From contig NZ_BAUU01000007.1 in the NCBI RefSeq assembly GCF_000513115.1, positions 1-64,000 of the forward strand: a stretch of 64,000 bases of DNA, given 5' to 3'. This stretch comes from Halalkalibacter hemicellulosilyticusJCM 9152 (lineage in GTDB: Bacteria; Bacillota; Bacilli; Bacillales; Bacillaceae_D). Positions 54,586 through 62,796 of the stretch are shown here, in pieces (the first letter of the stretch is position 1; the number at the start of each line of letters is the position of its first letter). The notes beneath the pieces were generated by a model. That model was given only the letters and a program-made list of their open reading frames with translations, was not told the origin of the DNA and did not search any database. Position numbers and translations under genes: made by a program.

Positions 54586-55589
54586 GTTTTGTCGGCTGGA
54601 TGAATTACCATGCGCATATTGATAAAGGGTTTTTGTCACCACCTTTTCGTTATAAAGATGCTCCAGCTTCTACTCGTGCCGAGTGGACACGAGAAGCTAA
54701 AGTATTAATGACGAAAAATGAAATAAAAGAAGCTGCCGTGAAAGCTTTAACGAAAATGCATCAATATGGAACGGTTTATGTGCGCACTCATGTTGACGTT
54801 GATCCGTTGTTTGAATTACGAGCTATTGAAGCGTTGAAGGAAGTTCAAGAGGAGTGGAAGAATCGAATCGTCATTGATTTGATTGCCTTTAATCAGGAAG
54901 GTTTTGATCGTTATCCGGAGACAGAGGTGTTGTTAAAGGAAGCGTTAAATCTCGGAGTTCAAGGAATTGGTGGTCATACGAGTATGGATCAAGACGGAAA
55001 GCAGCATATTGATAAGATTATTAAACTAGCGACTAATTCTGATTTAGATTGGATTGAATTCCATACAGATGAAACGGGTAGGATCGATGATTTTAATCTT
55101 CCATATTTAGCAAAAGTGACGACCGATGAAGAGCTAGGATCAAAGGTGACAGCGATTCATTGCTGCTCTCTGGCAAATGTTGAAGAAAAGATAGCGATGG
55201 AGACGATAGAGGCGGTCGCTCATTCTGGTATGACCGTGACTACTTGTCCGACTGCTATTGCGACAAGGGCATTAACAAGAGTGAAGGATCTAGCAAATGC
55301 TGGTGTGAAGCTTCAACTTGGTTCAGACAATTTACGTGATTATTTTAACCCACTTGGAAGTGGAAATATGCTGCAATATGGTCAATTACTAGCCTATATC
55401 TTACGCTTCTATGAGCCAACTGAAATGGAGAAAATCATTCAATGGTTATCAACTGTTCCTGAAATAGCAAGAGTGAACGAACAGCTACAGCACTTGTCTT
55501 ATCAACCAGCCTATGAGCTGAAACTGCCAAGTGAATTATTAGCAGAGGCTCCTACGCCTACTAAGCTAATGGAGAAAATGGTTCGATGA
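54582..55589 (+). CDS. Cytosine deaminase/AtzC-like amidohydrolase
   Basis: A 335-residue metal-dependent amidohydrolase. Expected ligands are present: His10 and His12 in NYHAHIDKGF, His161 and Glu164 in EFHTDETG, His193 in AIHCCSL, and Asp249 in LGSDNLRDYFNPLGSGNMLQ. RTHVDVDP and the PLG-NMLQ end resemble CodA, and N-isopropylammelide hydrolase AtzC of atrazine degradation is in the same group. It should remove an amino or alkylamino group from a pyrimidine- or triazine-like ring. Translationally coupled to the ring-opening enzyme. The protein is shorter than CodA (~425 residues), lacking parts of the N-terminal beta domain. Confidence 0.85.
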   Translation: MSFVGWMNYHAHIDKGFLSPPFRYKDAPASTRAEWTREAKVLMTKNEIKEAAVKALTKMHQYGTVYVRTHVDVDPLFELRAIEALKEVQEEWKNRIVIDLIAFNQEGFDRYPETEVLLKEALNLGVQGIGGHTSMDQDGKQHIDKIIKLATNSDLDWIEFHTDETGRIDDFNLPYLAKVTTDEELGSKVTAIHCCSLANVEEKIAMETIEAVAHSGMTVTTCPTAIATRALTRVKDLANAGVKLQLGSDNLRDYFNPLGSGNMLQYGQLLAYILRFYEPTEMEKIIQWLSTVPEIARVNEQLQHLSYQPAYELKLPSELLAEAPTPTKLMEKMVR

Positions 55590-55605
55590 AAGGAGGAAAT
55601 GAAAA

Positions 55606-56433
55606 ATGGAAACCAAAACGGGAGTGGCGATGATGAGACAACAAGAGAAGAAGGGTAAGCGAGTATTGGTCATTCCACAATTTGTGTGGGCGGCTCTAAC
55701 CTTATTAGGTATGGCAAGCATTTGGCAATTACTAACGATTTTATTGGATATACCTAGATATATTTTGCCGTCACCGATCGATATAGGAACACGCTTTGTT
55801 AGTGACTTTCAAGTATTGTTTTCTCATTCACTGACGACGTTGACAGAAGTATTACTTGGATTTGGGTTAAGCTTAGCGATCGGTATTCCGTTAGCGATCT
55901 CGATTGTGTACTCTCGTTATTTAGCCAATTCGTTATATCCGATTTTAATCGGTATCCAATGTATTCCAATGGTATCGATTGCGCCAATACTTGTAATATG
56001 GTTTGGCTACGGGTTAACGACAAAAATATTACTTGCCTGCTTAATTTCATTTTTCCCAATTGTCATCAATTCCGTCGTAGGATTTCGTTCTTTGGATAAG
56101 GATATGCATGATTTAGGTAAATCGATAGGAATTTCAGAATGGAAAATCTTTTTCTATCTTCGCTTGCCAAACGCCTTACCTCATTTATTTGGGGGCTTTA
56201 AAGTTGGAATTACGTTAGCGGTTGTTGGGGCGATTGTTGGAGAATTTGTTGCATCAGAGCACGGTCTTGGCTATTTACAATTAACAGCGAATGCTCGGTT
56301 AGATACAACACTGGTGTTTGCGACGCTTATGACACTTGCGATTATCGGGATATTGTTATTCTGTATCGTACACTTATTTGAACGGATATTAATGCCTTGG
56401 TATCACGATAACAAAGCAGGAGGGGGGAAGTAA
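55606..56433 (+). CDS. NitT/TauT-type ABC transporter permease (SsuC-like)
   Basis: A 275-residue permease with about six helices. The EAA loop reads MHDLGKSIGISEWKIFFYLR followed by LPNALPHLFGGFKVG, as in SsuC/TauC/ThiX. It begins 16 bases after the deaminase gene with AAAGGAGG and is followed one base later by its ATPase. It should form the channel for the NMT1-type binding protein encoded at 57249. Confidence 0.9.
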   Translation: METKTGVAMMRQQEKKGKRVLVIPQFVWAALTLLGMASIWQLLTILLDIPRYILPSPIDIGTRFVSDFQVLFSHSLTTLTEVLLGFGLSLAIGIPLAISIVYSRYLANSLYPILIGIQCIPMVSIAPILVIWFGYGLTTKILLACLISFFPIVINSVVGFRSLDKDMHDLGKSIGISEWKIFFYLRLPNALPHLFGGFKVGITLAVVGAIVGEFVASEHGLGYLQLTANARLDTTLVFATLMTLAIIGILLFCIVHLFERILMPWYHDNKAGGGK

Positions 56434-56434
56434 T

Positions 56435-57229
56435 ATGGCTACAAAACTAGAGCTAACGAATGTTGGCAAAGTGTTTCAAACGAGAACAGGAAGTGTTGAA
56501 GCATTAAGAAACATCTATCTCTCTGTTGAGTCAGGGGAATTTCTAGCGGTTGTAGGTCCAAGTGGCTGTGGGAAAAGTACGATTATGAGAATTATTGCTG
56601 GGTTGGATCGACCTACTTCAGGACATGTCCTTCTAAATGAGAAGCCACTTGGAAAAATTGCTGAAGGTGCCGCAGTCGTCTTTCAAAAGGATGTCTTATT
56701 AGCATGGAGATCAATTATCGATAATGTGTTATTTCCTCTTGAATTGAAAGGAATAACATGGTTTGATCGGCCAAGCAAGCAAACGAATCGAGCAAAAGCG
56801 TTAGAATTACTAGAATCTGTTGGTTTAAAAGGGTTTGAAGATAAATATCCACATGAGTTATCAGGCGGGATGAGACAGCGAGTATCGATTTGCCGTGCGC
56901 TTATTCAAGACCCTAAGCTTCTATTAATGGATGAACCATTTGGAGCACTGGATGCCTTGACGAGAGAGCAAATGATGTATGATTTGTTGAAGCTTTCAGA
57001 TAAATACGGATTTACAACGGTCTTTATTACTCATAGTATTGAGGAGGCTGTCTTTCTATCAGATAAAGTCGTTGTCATGTCAGGAAGACCAGGTACGATT
57101 TTGAAGGAAATACCGATTGAGCTACACCGTCCTAGAAGTAGTGAATCACGTTCCAATGTTCATTTTAATCAACATGTTCATGATATTCGTTCGATCTTCC
57201 AATCTCAAGGTATTCTAGCAGAAGCTTAA
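56435..57229 (+). CDS. NitT/TauT-type ABC transporter ATPase (SsuB-like)
   Basis: A 264-residue ATPase: Walker A AVVGPSGCGKSTIMRIIAG, Q-loop VVFQKDVLLAWRSIIDNV, signature [16 protein letters not shown], Walker B LLLMDEPFGALDALTREQ, H-loop VFITHSIEEAVFLSDKV. It belongs to the nitrate/sulfonate/pyrimidine class of importers. AGGAGGGGG at 56420-56428 precedes the ATG. Confidence 0.92.
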   Translation: MATKLELTNVGKVFQTRTGSVEALRNIYLSVESGEFLAVVGPSGCGKSTIMRIIAGLDRPTSGHVLLNEKPLGKIAEGAAVVFQKDVLLAWRSIIDNVLFPLELKGITWFDRPSKQTNRAKALELLESVGLKGFEDKYPHELSGGMRQRVSICRALIQDPKLLLMDEPFGALDALTREQMMYDLLKLSDKYGFTTVFITHSIEEAVFLSDKVVVMSGRPGTILKEIPIELHRPRSSESRSNVHFNQHVHDIRSIFQSQGILAEA

Positions 57230-57248
57230 AAAAGGAGAGAAATTTATA

Positions 57249-58319
57249 ATGAGAAAATTTGCAAAATTCTTACTACTGTCGTTATGTATGATGGTTATAT
57301 TAGCAGCTTGTGGAGAAGGTAATAATCAGGATGATTTCGAGGAAGCAATCAAGACAGTAGGGGAGGGGACGAATGAAGAGGAATCAGAAGATGGAATGAC
57401 AATTGGTGAACCGGAAGTAACAGACGTGACCTTACGGTTGAATTGGCGCTTTAAAGGAGAATTTTCGCCATTCTTTGTGGCGCAGGAAAAAGGTTTCTTT
57501 GAAAAGTATGGCTTACATGTTGATGTATTAGAAGGAAATGGTTCAACAAGTACGATGCAAGCAGTTGCTCAAGGGCAGGATGATTTTGGTGTTACGTCAA
57601 CAGTTGAGCCTTCACAAGGTTTAATCGAAGGTATGCCGATTAAGATGATTGCGTCTTATATGAATCGTTCACCGATTATGATCGCATCACATCCGGAAAC
57701 ACCAGTTGAAACGCCACAAGATCTTGAAGGAAAAAGCATTGCGATGTCAATCGCATCTACGTTTACAAATGTGTACCCATTTTTCTTAGAAAGTAACGGT
57801 GTTGATGAATCTTTAGTTGATTCGGTACAAGTAGAAAGCTCAGCACGTAATGGATTATTTTTAAACAAAGAAGTAGATGCTGTTGCCATCTTCTCAACAA
57901 ATGAATACCCACTGTTTGAACGGGAGCTAGGCGTAGAGTTGACACCACTTTATTTAGCTGATTTTGGTTATGATCTTGCTGGTTTAACGTTAATAGGAAA
58001 TGAATCATTTTTAGAAGAGAACCCGAATACAGTCAAGCGTTTCTTAGCGGCGATAGATGAGGCTTTTGAGTATACGTTAGCAAACAAGGATGAGACAGTG
58101 GAACTTGTCATGGAGCTGTTCCCAGATGCTATGGATGAAGAAACAGCACTTATGCAGCTTGAATTACTCGAAGAAATTGCTTTATTTGACGGGCTACCTT
58201 ACGGATGGATGTCTGAAGAGAATATGGAGGATACACTTGATATTTTGGAAGTAAGTGATTTAATTTCTGAGCGTTATGAGGTTGACCGTTATTATACAAA
58301 CGAATATTTTGAACAGTAA
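57249..58319 (+). CDS. NMT1/THI5-like ABC substrate-binding lipoprotein
   Basis: A 356-residue lipoprotein. Signal peptide with lipobox MVILAACGE (Cys21), an acidic linker, then VTLRLNWRFKGEFSPFFVAQ, EKGFFEKYGLHVDVLEGNGS, the core of NMT1/THI5-like proteins that bind pyrimidine precursors (ThiY), riboflavin (RibY) or related ring compounds. The ligand here is likely the ring compound degraded by the neighbouring enzymes. AAAGGAGAG precedes the ATG. The gene is followed by the isochorismatase-family gene. Confidence 0.88.
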   Translation: MRKFAKFLLLSLCMMVILAACGEGNNQDDFEEAIKTVGEGTNEEESEDGMTIGEPEVTDVTLRLNWRFKGEFSPFFVAQEKGFFEKYGLHVDVLEGNGSTSTMQAVAQGQDDFGVTSTVEPSQGLIEGMPIKMIASYMNRSPIMIASHPETPVETPQDLEGKSIAMSIASTFTNVYPFFLESNGVDESLVDSVQVESSARNGLFLNKEVDAVAIFSTNEYPLFERELGVELTPLYLADFGYDLAGLTLIGNESFLEENPNTVKRFLAAIDEAFEYTLANKDETVELVMELFPDAMDEETALMQLELLEEIALFDGLPYGWMSEENMEDTLDILEVSDLISERYEVDRYYTNEYFEQ

Positions 58320-58388
58320 AAGAGATAGAAGGTTCAAAGGGGAGAGAAGCCTTTGAGCCATTTACTCTATGACAGAGGAGGTAGCACA

Positions 58389-59003
58389 TTGGCCTATGAT
58401 TCGTATTATTTGTGTCGAACTTTATCATCGGCACTCGTTGTTGTTGATATGCAAAATGACTTTGTAGCAAATGAAGGAGCATTTCGGCAAGCAGGCTACG
58501 AGGTTGATCATTATCAGGCACTTGAACCGACTATTATGCTCATGATTGAACAAGCAAGGAAGGAAAAGATTCCAGTTATTTTTTTGAAAATGGTTCATTC
58601 GAAAGAAAACGATGGGAACGGAGCTTGGGTACAAAGAAGAAAGGAAAAGCAGCATCCAAATAGCTGTCGAGCAGGAACGTGGGGCTGTAATTTCTACAAT
58701 CTATTACAACCTGTTGAAGGTGATTATGTTGTAGTGAAGCATCGGTATAGTGCCTTTATGAACGAACAATTCGATCAATTGTTGCAATCGTTACAAATTG
58801 ACACAATGATCATGACAGGAATTAATACAAATACATGTGTGGAATCAACGGCACGTGATGCTCATCAACGTGATTACCATGTAGTTGTTATAAGCGATGC
58901 GACCGCATGCGCGTTCCCTGATGCATATGAGCCTTCATTGAGAAATATCGATAGGCATTTTGGTTCAGTTATTTCAAGTGAAAAATGGCTTAGCCTTTTT
59001 TGA
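58389..59003 (+). CDS. Isochorismatase-family cysteine hydrolase (biuret hydrolase-like)
   Basis: A 204-residue hydrolase with the triad Asp20 (LVVVDMQNDF), Lys117 (VVVKHRYSAF) and Cys150 (GINTNTCVESTARDA). The family includes biuret hydrolase (BiuH), nicotinamidase, N-carbamoylsarcosine amidohydrolase and RutB ureidoacrylate amidohydrolase. In this context a ureido or biuret-like intermediate from the ring-opening enzyme is the likely substrate. The TTG 58389 follows GAGGAGGT; an earlier TTG 58353 behind GGGGAG is also possible, which would add 12 residues. Confidence 0.85.
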   Translation: MAYDSYYLCRTLSSALVVVDMQNDFVANEGAFRQAGYEVDHYQALEPTIMLMIEQARKEKIPVIFLKMVHSKENDGNGAWVQRRKEKQHPNSCRAGTWGCNFYNLLQPVEGDYVVVKHRYSAFMNEQFDQLLQSLQIDTMIMTGINTNTCVESTARDAHQRDYHVVVISDATACAFPDAYEPSLRNIDRHFGSVISSEKWLSLF

Positions 59004-59039
59004 GAAATAGACGTTGGATAATCGATTGCTGAGGTGATA

Positions 59040-60704
59040 ATGGTGTCAGATGTAATGAATCGTAGAGGATTAACGATTAAAGGGTTATTAGAGCTTGAGC
59101 CGTTAGAAGGAGCTAGGCTTGTCGCAGGATATACAAACGTCAATCAGGTTATAAGTAGAGTCAATATTGTTGGTTCACCGGATGTGTTGAATTTTGTCCG
59201 ACCACAAGAATTCATGATGACAACGGGGTATCCTTTTCGAGATCATGTGGAGGAGCTTGTTGATTTATTACCTCAATTAAAGGAAAAGAATGTTGCTGGG
59301 GTTGGGATTAAGGTTCAGCGCTTTATTGATGAAATCCCACAAAGCTTTATTGAAAAGGCCAATGAACTTCATTTCCCAGTTGTTGAAATTCTACCAACAG
59401 CAGTATTTTCTGATATTGTAAGAGTCGCGATGGAGGAAGTATTCTATCAAGAATCCGAGCATTTAATGACCTTATACAATCGTGTTCAAGAATGTACGAA
59501 GCAAATGGCAGCAGGCAAGGAGATAAGGGATGTTATTTATCATCTAGAAGAGTTGATGGGGAATCCAGTCGTTGTTTATGATTTTGATCGAACGATTATT
59601 GCACCATTATTTGAGGATGTATTAGAAGAGTTTGAGTTAAGAAAAACTGTTCAAGCTCTGGAAACAAAGGCCGGTAGTGGGATACGAGGCATTAAAATTC
59701 GTGATGAAACATTTTCGTGTATAGCTATTCCATTAACGTCGGAAACGACACTTAGCCATACTGCTTTCATTGCATGTATTGAAACGAATTATGAATTAAC
59801 AGAAGTGGACTGTTTAACGATAGAAAAAATGAGTACGATGTTAAACATGGAGCTTGCCAATATTGCGGCAAGGAAGCAGATAGAAAAGAGATACATGAAT
59901 CAATTTTTGAAAGATGTCTTATTAGGTGAAGTGACATCTGATGTAGATATGGAAATTCGAACACAGTCACTTGATTTAGACTTTGAGAGAAAATGGTATC
60001 AAGTGTTTATCATGGATGTGAAAGATAAAGGAGCACTTAAAGAGGAATTTACTTACATGGTGTCGACTTTGTCAAAAGCGATAAAGGGGCAATTATATGG
60101 AACGGTTTTGCTAGGAGAGTTTACTTTCTTACTTATTGACCATACGAAAAAATCACTAGAAAGAAGCTTTGGTCTTATTCAAAAAGAAGTCGATCGATTC
60201 ACGAGTTATAAGAATATGCAGGAGTCTTATACGTTATGTGTTGGTGATCACGTACATGATATAAAGAATATTCAAGAAAGCTATCATAAAGCGGTTAAAG
60301 TAAACACGATTCGTCAGCAATATACAACAGATAAAAAGGTGATTCATTATCAAGATTTACATCTTTATCGTTTGCTCTATTTAATTCCGGAAGGGACTGA
60401 GGTGATTCAATATACAGAGGAAATTCTCGGAGTTCTAGAACGAGCGTCAAAGAAATCAGTCAATTATATTGAAACACTTGAGGCTTATTTCCAAGCTAAT
60501 CGAAACATCCGTGTGACAGCTGAAACACTTTATACCCATTATAATACGGTTGTTTATCGGATGGAAAAGATATCTTCATTATTGAATGTAGATATTGATG
60601 ATCCTGAGGTAAGCCTTGAATTGCAGGTTGCACTTAAGCTACGAAAGATGAATCAGTCGCAAATGAAAAAAGTGAAACCACTTGCACAGAGAAAGTATTC
60701 GTAA
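59040..60704 (+). CDS. PucR-family transcriptional regulator
   Basis: A ~555-residue regulator. The N-terminal PucR domain (LTIKGLLELEPLEGARLVAG, FVRPQEFMMTTGYPFRDHVE; residues ~10-130) is followed by a GAF-like middle and a GGDEF-like fold, and ends with the PucR C-terminal HTH (YIETLEAYFQANRNIRVTAE, TLYTHYNTVVYRMEKISSLL). PucR proteins activate purine and other nitrogen-ring degradation genes when N is poor. ATG 59040 or GTG 59043 follows GAGGTGAT. Encoded in the middle of the cluster, it likely controls it. Confidence 0.88.
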   Translation: MVSDVMNRRGLTIKGLLELEPLEGARLVAGYTNVNQVISRVNIVGSPDVLNFVRPQEFMMTTGYPFRDHVEELVDLLPQLKEKNVAGVGIKVQRFIDEIPQSFIEKANELHFPVVEILPTAVFSDIVRVAMEEVFYQESEHLMTLYNRVQECTKQMAAGKEIRDVIYHLEELMGNPVVVYDFDRTIIAPLFEDVLEEFELRKTVQALETKAGSGIRGIKIRDETFSCIAIPLTSETTLSHTAFIACIETNYELTEVDCLTIEKMSTMLNMELANIAARKQIEKRYMNQFLKDVLLGEVTSDVDMEIRTQSLDLDFERKWYQVFIMDVKDKGALKEEFTYMVSTLSKAIKGQLYGTVLLGEFTFLLIDHTKKSLERSFGLIQKEVDRFTSYKNMQESYTLCVGDHVHDIKNIQESYHKAVKVNTIRQQYTTDKKVIHYQDLHLYRLLYLIPEGTEVIQYTEEILGVLERASKKSVNYIETLEAYFQANRNIRVTAETLYTHYNTVVYRMEKISSLLNVDIDDPEVSLELQVALKLRKMNQSQMKKVKPLAQRKYS

Positions 60705-60718
60705 AGGGGAGAAGAGCG

Positions 60719-61938
60719 ATGGACAATTGGAATGCATTTAAAAAGAATAACATGAACTTGTCTGAATCCGAAGAAGGTTCTTTAAAAGGGATGACGTTTG
60801 CTGTGAAAGATGTCTTTGCAGTAAAAGGAATCGTTGCAGGTGCGGGGAATCCAGATTGGGAAAGAACACATTCATCAGCCACTGAACATGCATTTGTAGT
60901 AAAGCGCGTGTTAGAAGAGGGGGCGACGTTAAAAGGAACGACACATACAGATGAACTAATGTTTAGCTTGAATGGAGAAAATATTCATTACGGGACTCCA
61001 CTTAATCCAACGAGCATCGATCGAATACCTGGAGGATCATCAAGTGGTTCGGCCGTCGCTGTTGCTGGAGGTGAAGTTGATTTTGCTCTTGGAACCGATA
61101 CAGGTGGCTCTGTTCGAATTCCGGCAAGCTATTGTGGTGTATACGCTTTAGGCCAACTCATGATCTCGTTTCAGTTGAGCGTGTGATCCCACTTGCGAAG
61201 CGTTTTGATACGGTTGGATGGTTGACGAGGGAGTCAGGTTTACTTTACAAACTCGGTACAATATTATTCAACCAACATAACGATTTGCGTCCTTTTAAAC
61301 GTATCATCGTACTAGAGGATATTATAGAGCTATGTAATAGTGAATGTCAGCACGCATTTTCTAAGCAAAAAGAGCTGATGAAACCATTTGTTGAATCGAT
61401 AGATACTTTAAAATTGGCTTATGATGGGATGGGAAGTTGGTTAAACACCTTTCGGACGTTACAAGGATATGAAGTATGGCAGGAGCATGGTCAATGGATA
61501 GAGGAGTATCAGCCTTCTTTTGGTACAGATATTGATCAACGATTTAAATGGGCAAAGACGATTACGAAAGAAGAGTATGAACAAGCGGTATCGCAACAGA
61601 AAAAGTTAAAAGAGCACTTTGTTCAACTTCTTGATGAGGACAGCTTACTTATGATGCCAACAGCTCCATCGATTGCCCCTCTTCTAAAAGCGAAGGGAGA
61701 GAAGCTAGAAGAACAACGGAAGCGAACGTTATTAATGACATGTGTAAGTGGCTTAACAGGTGCGCCGCAAGTATCAGTTCCTTCAATGAGCATTAATGGC
61801 CTACCGGTAGGTGTTTCCTTTATTGGGTCTACACATCAAGATTTACGCTTACTCAATTGGGTAAAGGAATACGATGAAAAGGTACAGAAGGGAGCAACAA
61901 CCATTGAAATTAGCGACCATTTTTTATCAAGAAACTGA
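60719..61938 (+). CDS. Amidase-signature enzyme (frameshifted)
   Basis: A ~406-residue amidase. Catalytic residues: Lys30 (TFAVKDVFAVKG), the cis-Ser in PGGSSSGSAVAVAGG (107-109) and nucleophile Ser131 (GTDTGGSVRIPASYCG). The frame breaks at ~61144: adding one G (TACGCTTT to TACGGCTTT) gives the expected VYGFRPTHDLVS, and 1220 bases is one short of a multiple of three. The rest includes LMMPTAPSIAPLL and GAPQVSVPS. Allophanate hydrolase AtzF and ureidomalonase belong to this fold; it may act on the last ureido-acid step. Start ATG 60719 with GGGGAGAAG upstream. It overlaps the next gene. Confidence 0.85.
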
Positions 61939-62758
61939 GCAAGCTGCGATTGTTGTAGAGGATGGGTATATTTTAATTAAAACGATCAATCAATATGAAC
62001 AGACGCAATGGCCGAATAAGACGTTTGAATTAATTACAACGGAAATGATTCGCGATTTGATTAGCTGGTATGAGCAAGGTGGGTGTCAGAAGCTAGACCG
62101 TTATGACAAGGTTGAGAGCGATAAAGCGCAGCTTGCTCCGCTTTATCGAAAGCCTAGAAAAATATGGGGAGTTGGGATGAACTACTTAGATGAGAAGCCT
62201 AAGCATGTTTCGACCTATTTGGACCCCGTTAGCTTTATGAAGCCGGATACGACCATTATTGGGATGGATGATGCAGTGAAGATTCCAAAAGGGTCAACGA
62301 ACACAACAGCCGAAGCAGAGTTAGCTATCATCATTGGTAAGCGATGTAAAGAGATTGATCAAGAAGAAGCGAGCCAGTACATTCTCGGATACACATTAGC
62401 ATTAGATATGACAGAAGCAGATATACACGCTGAAAACCACCGTTATTTAACACGTGCTAAAAGTTTTGATACGTTTTTTAGTTTTGGTTCGTGCTTATTA
62501 ATTAATGAAGTGGAAGATGTGAAACAATTACGTGTAGCAACTGTGTTGAATGGTAACGTAAAGTACGAAAAGAAAGTAGGGCATATGCGTTATGATCCAG
62601 CGTACATTGTCGCCTTTCATTCAAAGGTGATGACATTATTGCCAGGTGATGTGATTTTAACGGGAACTCCAGGTGCTGTCGTTATAAGAGATGGTGATGT
62701 GATTGAAGCCCATATGACTGGAACGAAGCCATTAGTGAATGCTGTTGAGCAACTATAA
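61904..62758 (+). CDS. Fumarylacetoacetate hydrolase (FAH)-family protein
   Basis: A ~284-residue FAH-family protein. The core motifs RKIWGVGMNYLDE, SFMKPDTTIIGMDD, TTAEAELAIIIGKRCK (metal Glu pair), LGYTLALDMTEADI and TLLPGDVILTGTPGAVV give the metal site and substrate pocket. Members hydrolyse C-C bonds or decarboxylate 2-oxo acids. The start is taken at TTG 61904, nine bases after GGGAG and inside the end of the amidase gene. It would process the carbon part of the ring after nitrogen removal (inference). Confidence 0.85.
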   Translation: MKLATIFYQETEQAAIVVEDGYILIKTINQYEQTQWPNKTFELITTEMIRDLISWYEQGGCQKLDRYDKVESDKAQLAPLYRKPRKIWGVGMNYLDEKPKHVSTYLDPVSFMKPDTTIIGMDDAVKIPKGSTNTTAEAELAIIIGKRCKEIDQEEASQYILGYTLALDMTEADIHAENHRYLTRAKSFDTFFSFGSCLLINEVEDVKQLRVATVLNGNVKYEKKVGHMRYDPAYIVAFHSKVMTLLPGDVILTGTPGAVVIRDGDVIEAHMTGTKPLVNAVEQL

Positions 62759-62796
62759 GGACACTGAAAAAATTTGTAGAAAGAAGGTCGTTTAAG

